Source: Candidatus Planktophila versatilis
Lineage (GTDB): Bacteria; Actinomycetota; Actinomycetes; Nanopelagicales; Nanopelagicaceae
Length of the DNA stretch: 64,000 nucleotides
Assembly: GCF_002288105.1 (NCBI RefSeq)
Contig: NZ_CP016774.1
Location: forward strand, 868,001 to 932,000
Direction of reading: 5' to 3'
Shown here in pieces: positions 33,150 to 40,625 of the stretch. The position numbers and the translations under genes are program-made. Below the pieces are notes generated by a model that was not told the DNA's origin, ran no database searches, and was given only the letters and a program-made list of their open reading frames with translations. Position 1 is the first letter of the stretch, and every line of letters starts with the position of its first letter.

Positions 33150-33155
33150 AGGATA
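33150..33155 (-). promoter_or_regulatory. -10 element of clpX, predicted leaderless
   Basis: TATCCT on the minus strand ends 7 nt before the clpX ATG. The intervening TACACCC holds no ribosome binding site. Confidence 0.5.
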
Positions 33156-33184
33156 GTTTTTATGGTGAAAAATTGCGCGTGAAA

Positions 33185-34444
33185 TCAAGCCTGACTTTGT
33201 TCGCCTATAGGTGAATATGGCGGCAATTTCGACTTCATCTCTTTCACTCCCGGCACCAGAAGTACCAATGCGCAGATTGCCAGATGAAAGACTGCGACGC
33301 CGATGAGCAACTCTTTCTCACCAAAGATATTCACCAGCGGGCCAACTAAGGCCATGCCAAGTGGCATTAGCCCCATCGTGCCCATGTAATCCAAACTAAA
33401 TACTCGTCCCTGATATTCAGCCGGTACTTCACGTTGCACCGATGTTGACCAGAATGCTTCCCACGGCCCCACTGAAAAACCGGCGAGCAGATAAGCAAAA
33501 AGAATTAAGGGCGCAGAAGAAGGAAATGCCAGAATAAGAGGTGCGAAGATAAATAGCCCCCACACAACGACTGAGACCAACCCTTCATTTTTCACCTTCC
33601 ACTTGATAAAGATGACTGCGGATATCGCTCCCCCCACACTAAAGAGCGCCGCCGATGCGGCATATACCGAGGCATCGCCAAATTCACGCTTGGTAATGAC
33701 AGGCAGCAGAACATTCTCAACGCCAATCACCAGCATCAATTGCACAGATGCCATCACGATCATCGCGGCAATCCACTTGTAGTACCAGACCACTCGAACA
33801 CCCTCTCGCAAATCTTGCACGAAGTGGTTTTTCACATTGTCATTTTTCGCAATCGGACCTTCATCAATACGAGCCAGGATTGCGGCCCCTGCCAAAAAGA
33901 AGATGGAGCATGCAACATAGGTTGCATGAGTTCCGAGTGCGACAAGCAGTACTCCGGCAACACCAGGACCGGCAATCTGTGATGTGCGAAGAGCAATTCC
34001 GCGAAGCACATTTCCAGCAGGCAACAAATGATCAGGCAAGATGCTGGGCATGAGTGCTTGCGCTGCCGGTGCGCCAAAACCATCAGAGATTCCCATCAAC
34101 ACAACAATCAGACCTAAGATCCACATCGAAATCTGCGCAGGATCAATAAAGACAACTACTGAACCAATGACTGCTCGAAAACCATCGGCGGCAATTAGAA
34201 CTGTTTTCCTAGGTAATCGATCAACAACAACGCCACCTACCGGAGAGAAGAGAACGCCAGAGAGAACTCGCGCACCCAGAATCAAACCCAAGGTGGTGAT
34301 AGTTCCACCGGCATCAAGGATGGTGACGGCAAGTGCGATTGGAAATGCTGACATCGCAAGAATGGTCAAGATCGTTGAGATCCATAGGTTGCGATATGCC
34401 GGGTATGAGAAAAGAGCGCCGGGTTCGAAATATTTCTTTAGCAT
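33185..34444 (-). CDS. MFS transporter, EntS/DHA3-like 12-helix exporter family
   Basis: A 419-residue membrane protein with about 12 hydrophobic segments. It starts YFEPGALFSYPAYRNLWIST (key YPAYRNLW), and motif A appears as GGVVVDRLPRKTVLI (near 74), features of the DHA3 group that includes macrolide exporters and EntS. The substrate cannot be assigned. It sits between clpX and clpP2 on the same strand, an apparent insertion relative to the usual actinobacterial neighbourhood. Gaps on both sides are about 40 nt, so it may share transcripts with clpP1-clpP2. Confidence 0.85.
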   Translation of the reverse strand: MLKKYFEPGALFSYPAYRNLWISTILTILAMSAFPIALAVTILDAGGTITTLGLILGARVLSGVLFSPVGGVVVDRLPRKTVLIAADGFRAVIGSVVVFIDPAQISMWILGLIVVLMGISDGFGAPAAQALMPSILPDHLLPAGNVLRGIALRTSQIAGPGVAGVLLVALGTHATYVACSIFFLAGAAILARIDEGPIAKNDNVKNHFVQDLREGVRVVWYYKWIAAMIVMASVQLMLVIGVENVLLPVITKREFGDASVYAASAALFSVGGAISAVIFIKWKVKNEGLVSVVVWGLFIFAPLILAFPSSAPLILFAYLLAGFSVGPWEAFWSTSVQREVPAEYQGRVFSLDYMGTMGLMPLGMALVGPLVNIFGEKELLIGVAVFHLAICALVLLVPGVKEMKSKLPPYSPIGEQSQA

Positions 34445-34480
34445 TTTCGAACCAGACGCCCCTTTAGTGAAATTGTGTGC

Positions 34481-35101
34481 TTAAGGCTTTGCCTTACGTG
34501 AAGCCATCACCTTATCGATGATTCCGTATTCCACTGCCTCTGCAGCTGTCAGAATCTTGTCACGCTCAATATCTTTCTCAATCTCTTCCACAGTCTTATT
34601 GGAGTGCTTGGCAAGCATGGTCTCGAGTAATCCACGCATGCGAAGAATTTCGCGTGCTTGAATTTCAATATCTGATGCCTGTCCGCCACCTTCTGATGAA
34701 GGTTGGTGAATCAAGATACGTGAGTGCTCTAGGCCATAGCGCTTACCTTTTGTGCCACCAGCCAAGATGATTGCGGCAGCTGATGCTGCTTGGCCAAGAC
34801 AAATTGTTGTGATGTCTGGGCGAACAAATTGCATGGTGTCATAAATTGCGGTGAGTGCAGTAAATGATCCACCCGGTGAGTTAATGTAGATCGAGATATC
34901 GCGATCTGGATCCATTGACTCCAAAGTCAGAAGCTGGGCCATCACATCGTTTGCCACAGTGTCATCAATTGCCTGACCAAGGAAGATGATGCGCTCTTCG
35001 AATAACTTTGTATATGGGTCTAAGCGCTTAAAACCATAGGCGGTCTTCTCTTCAATTGTTGGAAGAACGTAGCGGTTCGTAATTTCTTGAATGTGCTTCA
35101 T
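34481..35101 (-). CDS. clpP2: ATP-dependent Clp protease proteolytic subunit 2
   Basis: A serine peptidase subunit of 206 residues with triad S107 (GQAASAAAI), H132 (ILIHQP) and D181 (ERDKIL). Actinobacteria make a mixed ClpP1P2 tetradecamer, and this copy resembles mycobacterial ClpP2 by its N-terminus and order. Its ATG overlaps the clpP1 stop by one base, fitting fixed stoichiometry of the mixed complex. Confidence 0.96.
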   Translation of the reverse strand: MKHIQEITNRYVLPTIEEKTAYGFKRLDPYTKLFEERIIFLGQAIDDTVANDVMAQLLTLESMDPDRDISIYINSPGGSFTALTAIYDTMQFVRPDITTICLGQAASAAAIILAGGTKGKRYGLEHSRILIHQPSSEGGGQASDIEIQAREILRMRGLLETMLAKHSNKTVEEIEKDIERDKILTAAEAVEYGIIDKVMASRKAKP

Positions 35102-35727
35102 TACTTCTTACCTCCCGCGATTTGGCCTTCATTTGATGCGATGTGATCGATAAATCCATAGGCAAGTGCATCCTTGGCATTAAACCAATTATCGCGATCT
35201 GAATCAGCAATAATCTTGTCTAGCGGTTGCCCGGTGTGCTTGGCATTGAGTTCAGACATCGTCTGCTTGGTAATAGCCATCTGCTCTGCCTGAATCCGAA
35301 TATCTGTTGCAGTTCCGCCAATGCCACCTAGCGGTTGGTGCATCAAGATTCGAGCGTTTGGTGTTGCATAACGCTTGCCAGGTGCGCCAGCTGTAAGAAG
35401 GAATTGACCCATTGAGGCAGCCATTCCCATGGCAACTGTTGCAACATCGTTTTTGATGTAATGCATCGTGTCATAAACAGCCATACCGGCAGTTACTGAT
35501 CCACCAGGTGAGTTGATGTATAGGTAAATGTCTTTCTCAGAATCTTCAGCAGCTAGTAACAACATCTGCGCGCAGATGGCGTTGGCCATCTCATCGCGCA
35601 CTTCACCAGCAAGAAAGATGATTCGCTCACGGAGTAAGCGACTATAAATCTGATCGCCTAGTCCAAATGGCTCTGAACCAACTGAGCGCGCTACAGGCGT
35701 GTTCTCCTGTGGGTTAATAACATCCAC
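35101..35727 (-). CDS. clpP1: ATP-dependent Clp protease proteolytic subunit 1
   Basis: The partner subunit is 208 residues long, with triad S105 (GMAASMGQF), H130 (ILMHQP) and D179 (DRDNWF). It starts at GTG 6 nt after GGAAGGAT. The first about 25 residues form a polar propeptide-like segment, usually removed in actinobacterial ClpP1. It is the first gene of clpP1-clpP2 and lies 117 nt after tig. Confidence 0.96.
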   Translation of the reverse strand: MDVINPQENTPVARSVGSEPFGLGDQIYSRLLRERIIFLAGEVRDEMANAICAQMLLLAAEDSEKDIYLYINSPGGSVTAGMAVYDTMHYIKNDVATVAMGMAASMGQFLLTAGAPGKRYATPNARILMHQPLGGIGGTATDIRIQAEQMAITKQTMSELNAKHTGQPLDKIIADSDRDNWFNAKDALAYGFIDHIASNEGQIAGGKK

Positions 35728-35844
35728 GTTTCATCCTTCCAATAACTTTCCCTTGTATTGACCTTAACAATTACCGCGCCAATTTGCTTCCCAAATATGA
35801 GAGATAGGCGCTAAAAACTCTGATGTTCGCTTACGGCTAAAGAG

Positions 35845-37140
35845 TTACTCGGCTTCGGGCGCTGCTGGCTGACCTTGTGCTGGGCGAAGGGCTTCAAGAT
35901 CAATCACTTGGCCGGACTTGTCGACAACTGAGACACGACCCAACACTGATGCAAGTGCCTTCGCGCGAGTTACCTCAGCAACTACCTGGCTAATTTGTCC
36001 AGCTTTTTGTAGCTCCTGTGCAAATTGCTCCGGACCCATTCCATAACGCTGTGACATACGAATGAGATATTCGGTGAGTTCGATTTCAGAGACTTGAACT
36101 TCTTCCACCTTCACTATGGCATCAAGTAGGAAATCAGATTTAATTGAGGCGCGAACCTGGCCATCTACTTCAGCGCGGTGTTCGGCATCTTCCATCCGAG
36201 ATTCACCCGCAAGGTGCTCATTCACTTCTTCGAGCACAATCTCATCTGGAACTGGGATATCAAGATCTGCCAGTAACTTTTCTAGAAGTAGGTCGCGTGC
36301 TTGCGCGCCTTGTTCCATCTTCTTCACTCGTGATAAACGCTCTGCGATATTCTCTTTCAGCTCAGCTAAAGTATCGAATTCAGATGCAAGTTTGGCAAAT
36401 GCATCATCGGCTGCTGGTAGCTCGCGCTCTTTTACCGCCTTCACACCGATTTCAACATCGCCCTTTTCGTCATCTTTTTGACCAACGAGTTGGGTGGTAA
36501 ATGTCTTGTTATCCCCCGCGCTCATTCCAACGAGTGCTTCATCTAGTCCGTCAATCATGCGATTAGAGCCAACTTCATAGGAAATCTCATTCGCTTTTCC
36601 ACCATCTACTTCAGCGCCATCAATACGGGCTGTGAGATCGATAGTGACAAAGTCACCAGATTGTGTGGCACGCTCAACCGTGTTTAAGGTTCCAAAGCGA
36701 GCGCGAAGCTCATCTACCTGCTCATTGATATCAGTATCTGCGACAACAACATCATCTACTGTGACAGTGATCTTGGAAAAGTCTGGAAGCGTCACTTCTG
36801 GGCGCACATTTACCTCAACGGTAAAGATGAGCTTGTCGTTATCGACAAATTCCTTCACATCAACAGTGGGGCGTCCCACAACGAGCACGTCATGCTCACG
36901 CGCAGCTTTGCCATAGAACTCAGGCAGAGCGGTATTAATCGCCTCATCAATAACCGTTCCACGTCCCACGCGCTGATCAATCATCGCTGCCGGAACTTTG
37001 CCCTTACGAAAACCTGGGATGTTTACCTGTGTTGCCACCTTCTTATATGCAGCTGCAACATGGTTAGTTAGCTCTGCATAAGGAACTTCAACTTCTAAAC
37101 GAACGCGAGTGGCAGAAAGTGTCTCAACGGTGCTTTTCAC
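35845..37140 (-). CDS. tig: Trigger factor
   Basis: A ribosome-bound chaperone and peptidyl-prolyl isomerase. The N-terminal ribosome-binding domain contains the signature GFRKGKVP (near 43), the FKBP-type domain lies at about 155-245, and a helical C-terminal chaperone domain follows. The 431-residue protein ends in a short Gln/Pro/Glu tail. It starts at GTG behind TAGGAGC. It precedes clpP1-clpP2 in the common tig-clpP-clpX order and is followed upstream by tRNA-Pro. Confidence 0.96.
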   Translation of the reverse strand: MKSTVETLSATRVRLEVEVPYAELTNHVAAAYKKVATQVNIPGFRKGKVPAAMIDQRVGRGTVIDEAINTALPEFYGKAAREHDVLVVGRPTVDVKEFVDNDKLIFTVEVNVRPEVTLPDFSKITVTVDDVVVADTDINEQVDELRARFGTLNTVERATQSGDFVTIDLTARIDGAEVDGGKANEISYEVGSNRMIDGLDEALVGMSAGDNKTFTTQLVGQKDDEKGDVEIGVKAVKERELPAADDAFAKLASEFDTLAELKENIAERLSRVKKMEQGAQARDLLLEKLLADLDIPVPDEIVLEEVNEHLAGESRMEDAEHRAEVDGQVRASIKSDFLLDAIVKVEEVQVSEIELTEYLIRMSQRYGMGPEQFAQELQKAGQISQVVAEVTRAKALASVLGRVSVVDKSGQVIDLEALRPAQGQPAAPEAE

Positions 37141-37191
37141 GAAGTGCTCCTATTAGTTAATGACAGCTGTAATACTGTGAAGAAATTCTGG

Positions 37192-37264
37192 TCGGGGCGG
37201 GGAGATTCGAACTCCCGGTCTCCTGCTCCCAAAGCAGGCGCGCTAGCCACTACGCTACGCCCCG
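37192..37264 (-). tRNA. tRNA-Pro (anticodon TGG)
   Basis: A complete cloverleaf reads on the minus strand: acceptor CGGGGCG with CGCCCCG, anticodon stem CCTGC/GCAGG around loop TTTGGGA, and T-loop TTCGAAT. CCA is encoded just after it (37191-37189). Confidence 0.96.
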
Positions 37265-37339
37265 AGGCGCAACAACGGAGTCTAGAGTAATTTTTTACTC
37301 TGAGTTACACACCCTGTACGCTCATCCTTCGCACCACTC

Positions 37340-37410
37340 GCGGGTGTAGCTCAATGGTAGAGCCCCAGCCTTCCAAGCTGGCCATGCCGGTTCGATCCCG
37401 GTCACCCGCT
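37340..37410 (+). tRNA. tRNA-Gly (anticodon TCC)
   Basis: The acceptor GCGGGTG pairs with CACCCGC, anticodon stem CCAGC/GCTGG holds loop CTTCCAA, and the T-loop is TTCGATC. CCA is encoded at 37411-37413. The tig-tRNA-Pro-tRNA-Gly arrangement is shared with mycobacteria. Confidence 0.96.
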
Positions 37411-37418
37411 CCATGTTT

Positions 37419-38411
37419 TTAGTTAATGATTCCGACCTTCTGGAGAAAAATCCGGCCCGAAAAAGTAACTCCCGATTCCGCGGAAGACTCTCCAGTTACG
37501 TCAATGAGATTTACTGTCAAAGATGAAACTGTGCCTGCTGTCTTAATGGTTCCAGTTATTGTGACTCCATACACAGTGCTTTTCCCAGCCAAAGTTACCA
37601 ACTTTGAGCGAGACGCAGAAAAATTGTAGGTTGGAGTCTCCCCTGTTGAGCTAACTCCGGCTGCAAAATCTAGATATGTTGCTGAAGCTTCCCCCGTCAA
37701 GTAAATCTGAAAGAAGTATGACGAGTTAATAGCAAGACTTCCGAAGGCTGATGACGAAGCCACTCCAAGAGGGGTGCTTGTGTTTATTGTGAAGTTGCCA
37801 ATTGATATTACTTTTACCTCAGACGTACCCGCAGACCCAGCAGTCCCTGTTTCCCCTTGTGCACCAGCTGCTCCCGTTAAACCAGTTGCACCTGTTGAAC
37901 CTGTTGGTCCACTTGGGCCGATGCTTCCCGCAGCACCTGATGCTCCGGTTGCACCCGTTGCACCTGCAGCTCCCGTTGCACCTGGTGTTCCTCCACCTGA
38001 ACCAGAAGATCCTGCGGCACCTGCAGGTCCGGCAGGTCCGGCTGCACCTGTTAGTCCACGTTCACCTTGTGGCCCAACTGAACCAACGCTATTTGCATTA
38101 TTGGTGCCAATTTTTGCATCGGATCCATTCTTTCCATCACTACCTGTGACACCTGTTGCGCCAATAGGTCCTTGCAAGTTCTGTGGCAGTGGCCATTTAC
38201 CTTTCGCTTTTGGTCCATAAATGAGAAGACTTCGGGTATCAATATAAAAATCGCCATTGATGCCCAGTGAAGTAATTGGCAGACCTTTGCCATTAAGAAT
38301 TGTGTTTGGAATTGAGGCTGCTGTTCTACCGGCAGCACTTGCTGAAATCACTGATGTGGATGTTGTAAGAATTGCAATAGTAACTAGGACGGCTATTCGT
38401 GATGCTCTCAC
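37419..38411 (-). CDS. Secreted collagen-like repeat protein
   Basis: About 330 residues: a signal peptide (to about residue 27, ending SASAAG), a globular segment with NGDFYIDTRSLLIYGPK, then roughly 34 Gly-X-Y triplets in three runs (about 82-200) rich in GAT, GAA, GPA and GPQGER, then a C-terminal beta-rich domain of about 125 residues. The NGDFYIDT segment before Gly-X-Y runs is common in bacterial and phage collagen-like surface proteins. The C-terminal half may be a trimerisation or binding head. I prefer GTG 38411 (behind AAGGGG, 6-nt spacer); GTG 38426 would add five residues. No LPXTG motif or membrane anchor is visible. Function unknown. Confidence 0.8.
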   Translation of the reverse strand: MRASRIAVLVTIAILTTSTSVISASAAGRTAASIPNTILNGKGLPITSLGINGDFYIDTRSLLIYGPKAKGKWPLPQNLQGPIGATGVTGSDGKNGSDAKIGTNNANSVGSVGPQGERGLTGAAGPAGPAGAAGSSGSGGGTPGATGAAGATGATGASGAAGSIGPSGPTGSTGATGLTGAAGAQGETGTAGSAGTSEVKVISIGNFTINTSTPLGVASSSAFGSLAINSSYFFQIYLTGEASATYLDFAAGVSSTGETPTYNFSASRSKLVTLAGKSTVYGVTITGTIKTAGTVSSLTVNLIDVTGESSAESGVTFSGRIFLQKVGIIN

Positions 38412-38421
38412 TGGTGACCCC

Positions 38422-38450
38422 TTCACACTAGGTTGTCCACCCAGTGTGAA
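38422..38450 (-). promoter_or_regulatory. Inverted repeat over the collagen-like gene's translation start region
   Basis: Perfect 8-base arms TTCACACT and AGTGTGAA flank 13 nt. On the minus strand the 3' arm runs into the AAGGGG ribosome binding site, so a hairpin could control translation; as DNA it could equally be an operator. Confidence 0.45.
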
Positions 38451-38480
38451 GTGGCACCAGGCTTGCCAGAATCGGAGAAT

Positions 38481-38517
38481 CCCCTACCAGCACACAGGAA
38501 GGGCGTGCGTGTAGGGG
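38481..38517. repeat. Structured inverted repeat in the divergent intergenic region
   Basis: CCCCTAC and GTAGGGG arms enclose a second stem (GCAC/GTGC) after a 2x2 internal loop. No T-tract follows on either strand, so it is not a simple terminator. The rest of the 240-nt gap between the two secreted-protein genes shows no gene and no riboswitch I recognise. Confidence 0.4.
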
Positions 38518-38654
38518 AAAAACTCACAGATTTCACATGAAAACTCGCATGAGCCTCGCAGGCTATCCAAGTATCTTTCTGAGCCTAGGACGCTTTAGTA
38601 CAACCAAGTCGAGGCGAGGGCTTTGGCACAGAGCAAGAGAGTGGGGGCATGCGA

Positions 38655-39335
38655 ATGTCAACAAAGAAAAGGATTGCAACAATTGTTATTACAACTGTTG
38701 CACTTACTGCAGGAACTGTTGGTGTTTCAACAGCCTCAACAAAAGCAACACGTATCTCAATTACCAATCCAAGTGCTAACGGTGTCAAGGGTCCTCGAGG
38801 GATAGACCTTGCCGCCACACTTTCCGCACTTGTCACAAAGGGCACAATCACACAAGCACAGGCAGATGCAATCATTGCCGCGGCTGATGCAGCCAAGGTA
38901 GCTGCAGAAGCAGCCCGTGCTGCAGCCCGTGCTGCAGCAGAACTGGCTAAGCCTTTGAAGGCTGAAAAGATGGCAGAGCTTGCACTGATCTCAACAACAA
39001 TCGGTATCGACTCAGCAACCATCAAGTCGCGCCTTGCCGCAGGAGAAACTCTTGCGACAATCGCGGGGCCTAAGAAAGATGCGTTGATTGCGGCACTGGT
39101 TGCAGATGAGACCAAAAGAATCGATGCTGCGGTCACAGCTGGGAAATTAACTGCCGCACAGGCAACATTCCTTAAAGATCGCCTCGTCGCTCACATAACT
39201 GAAGAAATCAATGAAGTTCGCACCGCAGGACCAAAGGGTGGCTTTAAAGGTGGATTTGGGCACAAGGGAAAAGGTGATTTTGAGAAGGCTCCAAGAATGC
39301 CAGCTCCAAGAGCAACAACTGCGGCAATCGCATAA
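38655..39335 (+). CDS. Secreted Ala-rich helical protein, unknown function
   Basis: About 226 residues with a signal peptide (MSTKKRIATIVITTVAL to about STAS). Two predicted helical units carry the pattern gly/lys-thr-(ile/leu)-thr-x-ala-gln-ala (VTKGTITQAQADAII near 64; TAGKLTAAQATFLKDRL near 165), separated by an Ala/Lys-rich helix (AARAAARAAAELAKP). The C-terminus is Gly/Lys/Phe-rich (KGGFKGGFGHKGKGDF) then low complexity. The T-x-x-QA pattern occurs in many secreted actinobacterial proteins of unknown role. ATG 38655 sits 7 nt after GGGGG and is preferred over ATG 38649. A strong terminator follows. Confidence 0.75.
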   Translation: MSTKKRIATIVITTVALTAGTVGVSTASTKATRISITNPSANGVKGPRGIDLAATLSALVTKGTITQAQADAIIAAADAAKVAAEAARAAARAAAELAKPLKAEKMAELALISTTIGIDSATIKSRLAAGETLATIAGPKKDALIAALVADETKRIDAAVTAGKLTAAQATFLKDRLVAHITEEINEVRTAGPKGGFKGGFGHKGKGDFEKAPRMPAPRATTAAIA

Positions 39336-39365
39336 CTAGTTCAAATATGTAGTACCTCCTTGGGT

Positions 39366-39400
39366 AAAAACCCCGCCATGCGAAAGTGTGGCGGGGTTTT
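39366..39400. terminator. Intrinsic terminator, possibly bidirectional
   Basis: An 8-bp stem CCCCGCCA/TGGCGGGG with a 10-nt loop is followed by TTTT on the plus strand and preceded by AAAAA. It ends the secreted-protein gene before rpiB. Confidence 0.88.
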
Positions 39401-39434
39401 CACATGCCCGCCCCCGCACATGCTTAAATTGCGC

Positions 39435-39890
39435 ATGCGCATTCACATCGGCAGCGATCACGCCGGCCTTGATTTCAAGAACGAATTGATTACACACCTC
39501 GTTGTTAATGGCCACGATGTGACTGACCACGGGCCCTATGAATATGACGCACTCGATGATTACCCAGATTTCTGCATCCCATGCGCCGAAGCTGTGGCTA
39601 AAGATTCCACCTCACTGGGAATAGTTCTCGGTGGTTCCGGTAATGGTGAGCAAATTGCGGCCAATAAAGTCAAGGGCGTGCGTGCTGCACTTGTGTGGAG
39701 CATCGAGACCGCCAAACTTGCCCGCGAACATAACAATGCAAATGTGATTTCCTTAGGGCAAAGGCTTCATGATGCGGATTTTGTAAAGCAGCTCATCGAT
39801 ACCTTCATCGCAACAAAGTTTCCTGGCGATGAACGCCATGTGCGCAGAATTGATAAAATCAGTAATTACGAAGTAACAGGTGAGATTTAA
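39435..39890 (+). CDS. rpiB: Ribose-5-phosphate isomerase B
   Basis: RpiB interconverts ribose-5-phosphate and ribulose-5-phosphate (EC 5.3.1.6). It begins MRIHIGSDHAGLDFKN, with a base residue in GSDHAG and the anion-hole segment VLGGSGNGEQIAANK (near 78), then LAREHNNANVISLGQR. This is the actinobacterial form without the catalytic Cys of E. coli RpiB (the GSGNG position). I start at ATG 39435 (151 residues); in-frame codons upstream run into the terminator. Its 3' end overlaps trmB by 4 bases on the opposite strand. Confidence 0.94.
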   Translation: MRIHIGSDHAGLDFKNELITHLVVNGHDVTDHGPYEYDALDDYPDFCIPCAEAVAKDSTSLGIVLGGSGNGEQIAANKVKGVRAALVWSIETAKLAREHNNANVISLGQRLHDADFVKQLIDTFIATKFPGDERHVRRIDKISNYEVTGEI

Positions 39891-40546
39891 GCCTTAAAGT
39901 ATCGAAGATCAGTTACTTGATGATCTTTAGTTATGCCTTGCCCCTCAAATCGCGTGACTGGTCTCCATTCAGGGCGCGCTACTACTCCCCCGGTAAATAA
40001 GGTGCTGGGCGTGAAAACTTCTTGAATATATTCGGCATAGGGCACCCAATCAGTTGCAATATGGATATAGCCGCCTGCTTTAATCTTGGGGTGAATAAGT
40101 TTTAAGAATTCATTGTTCACAATGCGCCGCTTGTTGTGGCGCTTCTTCGGCCATGGATCAGGAAAGAAGAGATGAATCGCATCTACTGAATTATCGGCAA
40201 TCATGGTTTTCAGGATCGGGTGGGCATCGCCTTCAATAATTCTCACATTGCTTAATGCAAGTTCTTCAATTCGGGCCATCAATTTTCCAATGCCTGGCTT
40301 ATGAACTTCAACTGCAATAAAACCGGTATCAGGAAAATCTCTGCCGATCAGGGCAGTTGCCTCGCCCATGCCGAAGCCGATCTCGAGAACTATTTTCGAC
40401 GAGTCTGGAAAGAGGGCTGGGATTTCAATAAAATCTTCGGAGTACTGCATTCCATAAATCCCCCAGTATTTATCCAGGGCGCTCTGCTGTGGAGCGGTGA
40501 TGCGAGACCCACGTAAGCGGTATGTGCGTACCGAATCTTGTTCCAT
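39887..40546 (-). CDS. trmB: tRNA (guanine-N7)-methyltransferase
   Basis: TrmB makes m7G46 in the variable loop of tRNAs with SAM as donor. The 219-residue protein has SAM motif LEIGFGMGEATALI (near 53), EVHKPGIGK (near 79) and the signature FFPDPWPKKRHNKRRI (near 129). It is complete. TAGGAT ends 6 nt before the ATG, so a leaderless mRNA is likely. It is convergent with rpiB and divergent from pepN. Confidence 0.95.
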   Translation of the reverse strand: MEQDSVRTYRLRGSRITAPQQSALDKYWGIYGMQYSEDFIEIPALFPDSSKIVLEIGFGMGEATALIGRDFPDTGFIAVEVHKPGIGKLMARIEELALSNVRIIEGDAHPILKTMIADNSVDAIHLFFPDPWPKKRHNKRRIVNNEFLKLIHPKIKAGGYIHIATDWVPYAEYIQEVFTPSTLFTGGVVARPEWRPVTRFEGQGITKDHQVTDLRYFKA

Positions 40547-40552
40547 TGCACA

Positions 40553-40558
40553 ATCCTA
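40553..40558 (-). promoter_or_regulatory. -10 element of trmB, predicted leaderless
   Basis: TAGGAT on the minus strand ends 6 nt before the trmB ATG; the intervening TGTGCA carries no ribosome binding site. Confidence 0.5.
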
Positions 40559-40625
40559 ACCTCTGACGAATCACCGAGTTGGTGGTTGGATATGCTCTCT
40601 TGCATCATGCACTGAAGGAGCACCC

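Noticed and set aside
35812-35846. Possible terminator after tig (AACTCT...AGAGTT with T run on the minus strand)
   Set aside because: The stem has only 6 bp with a 19-nt loop, and one arm overlaps the tig stop codon; too weak to list as a feature.
37840-38060. CRISPR-like or tandem DNA repeats
   Set aside because: The short repeated units encode Gly-X-Y triplets with variable bases and no spacers; protein repeat only.
37774-38220. Pro-rich open frame on the plus strand across the collagen-like gene
   Set aside because: It is the antisense reading of Gly-X-Y codons; the minus-strand frame has a signal peptide and ribosome site.
38427-38648. Riboswitch (for example cyclic di-AMP or cobalamin) between the two secreted-protein genes
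   Set aside because: The stems are real, but the conserved cores of these classes, such as CAGCTAACC for the cyclic di-AMP class, are absent on both strands.
38585-39136. 183-residue open frame opposite the secreted Ala-rich protein
   Set aside because: Its Ala/Ser-rich content mirrors the opposite strand; the plus strand has a ribosome site, signal peptide and terminator.
39424-39434. Leaderless promoter of rpiB (TTAAAT before the ATG)
   Set aside because: Only 5 nt separate the hexamer from ATG and no -35 fits; left out of the set of 13.
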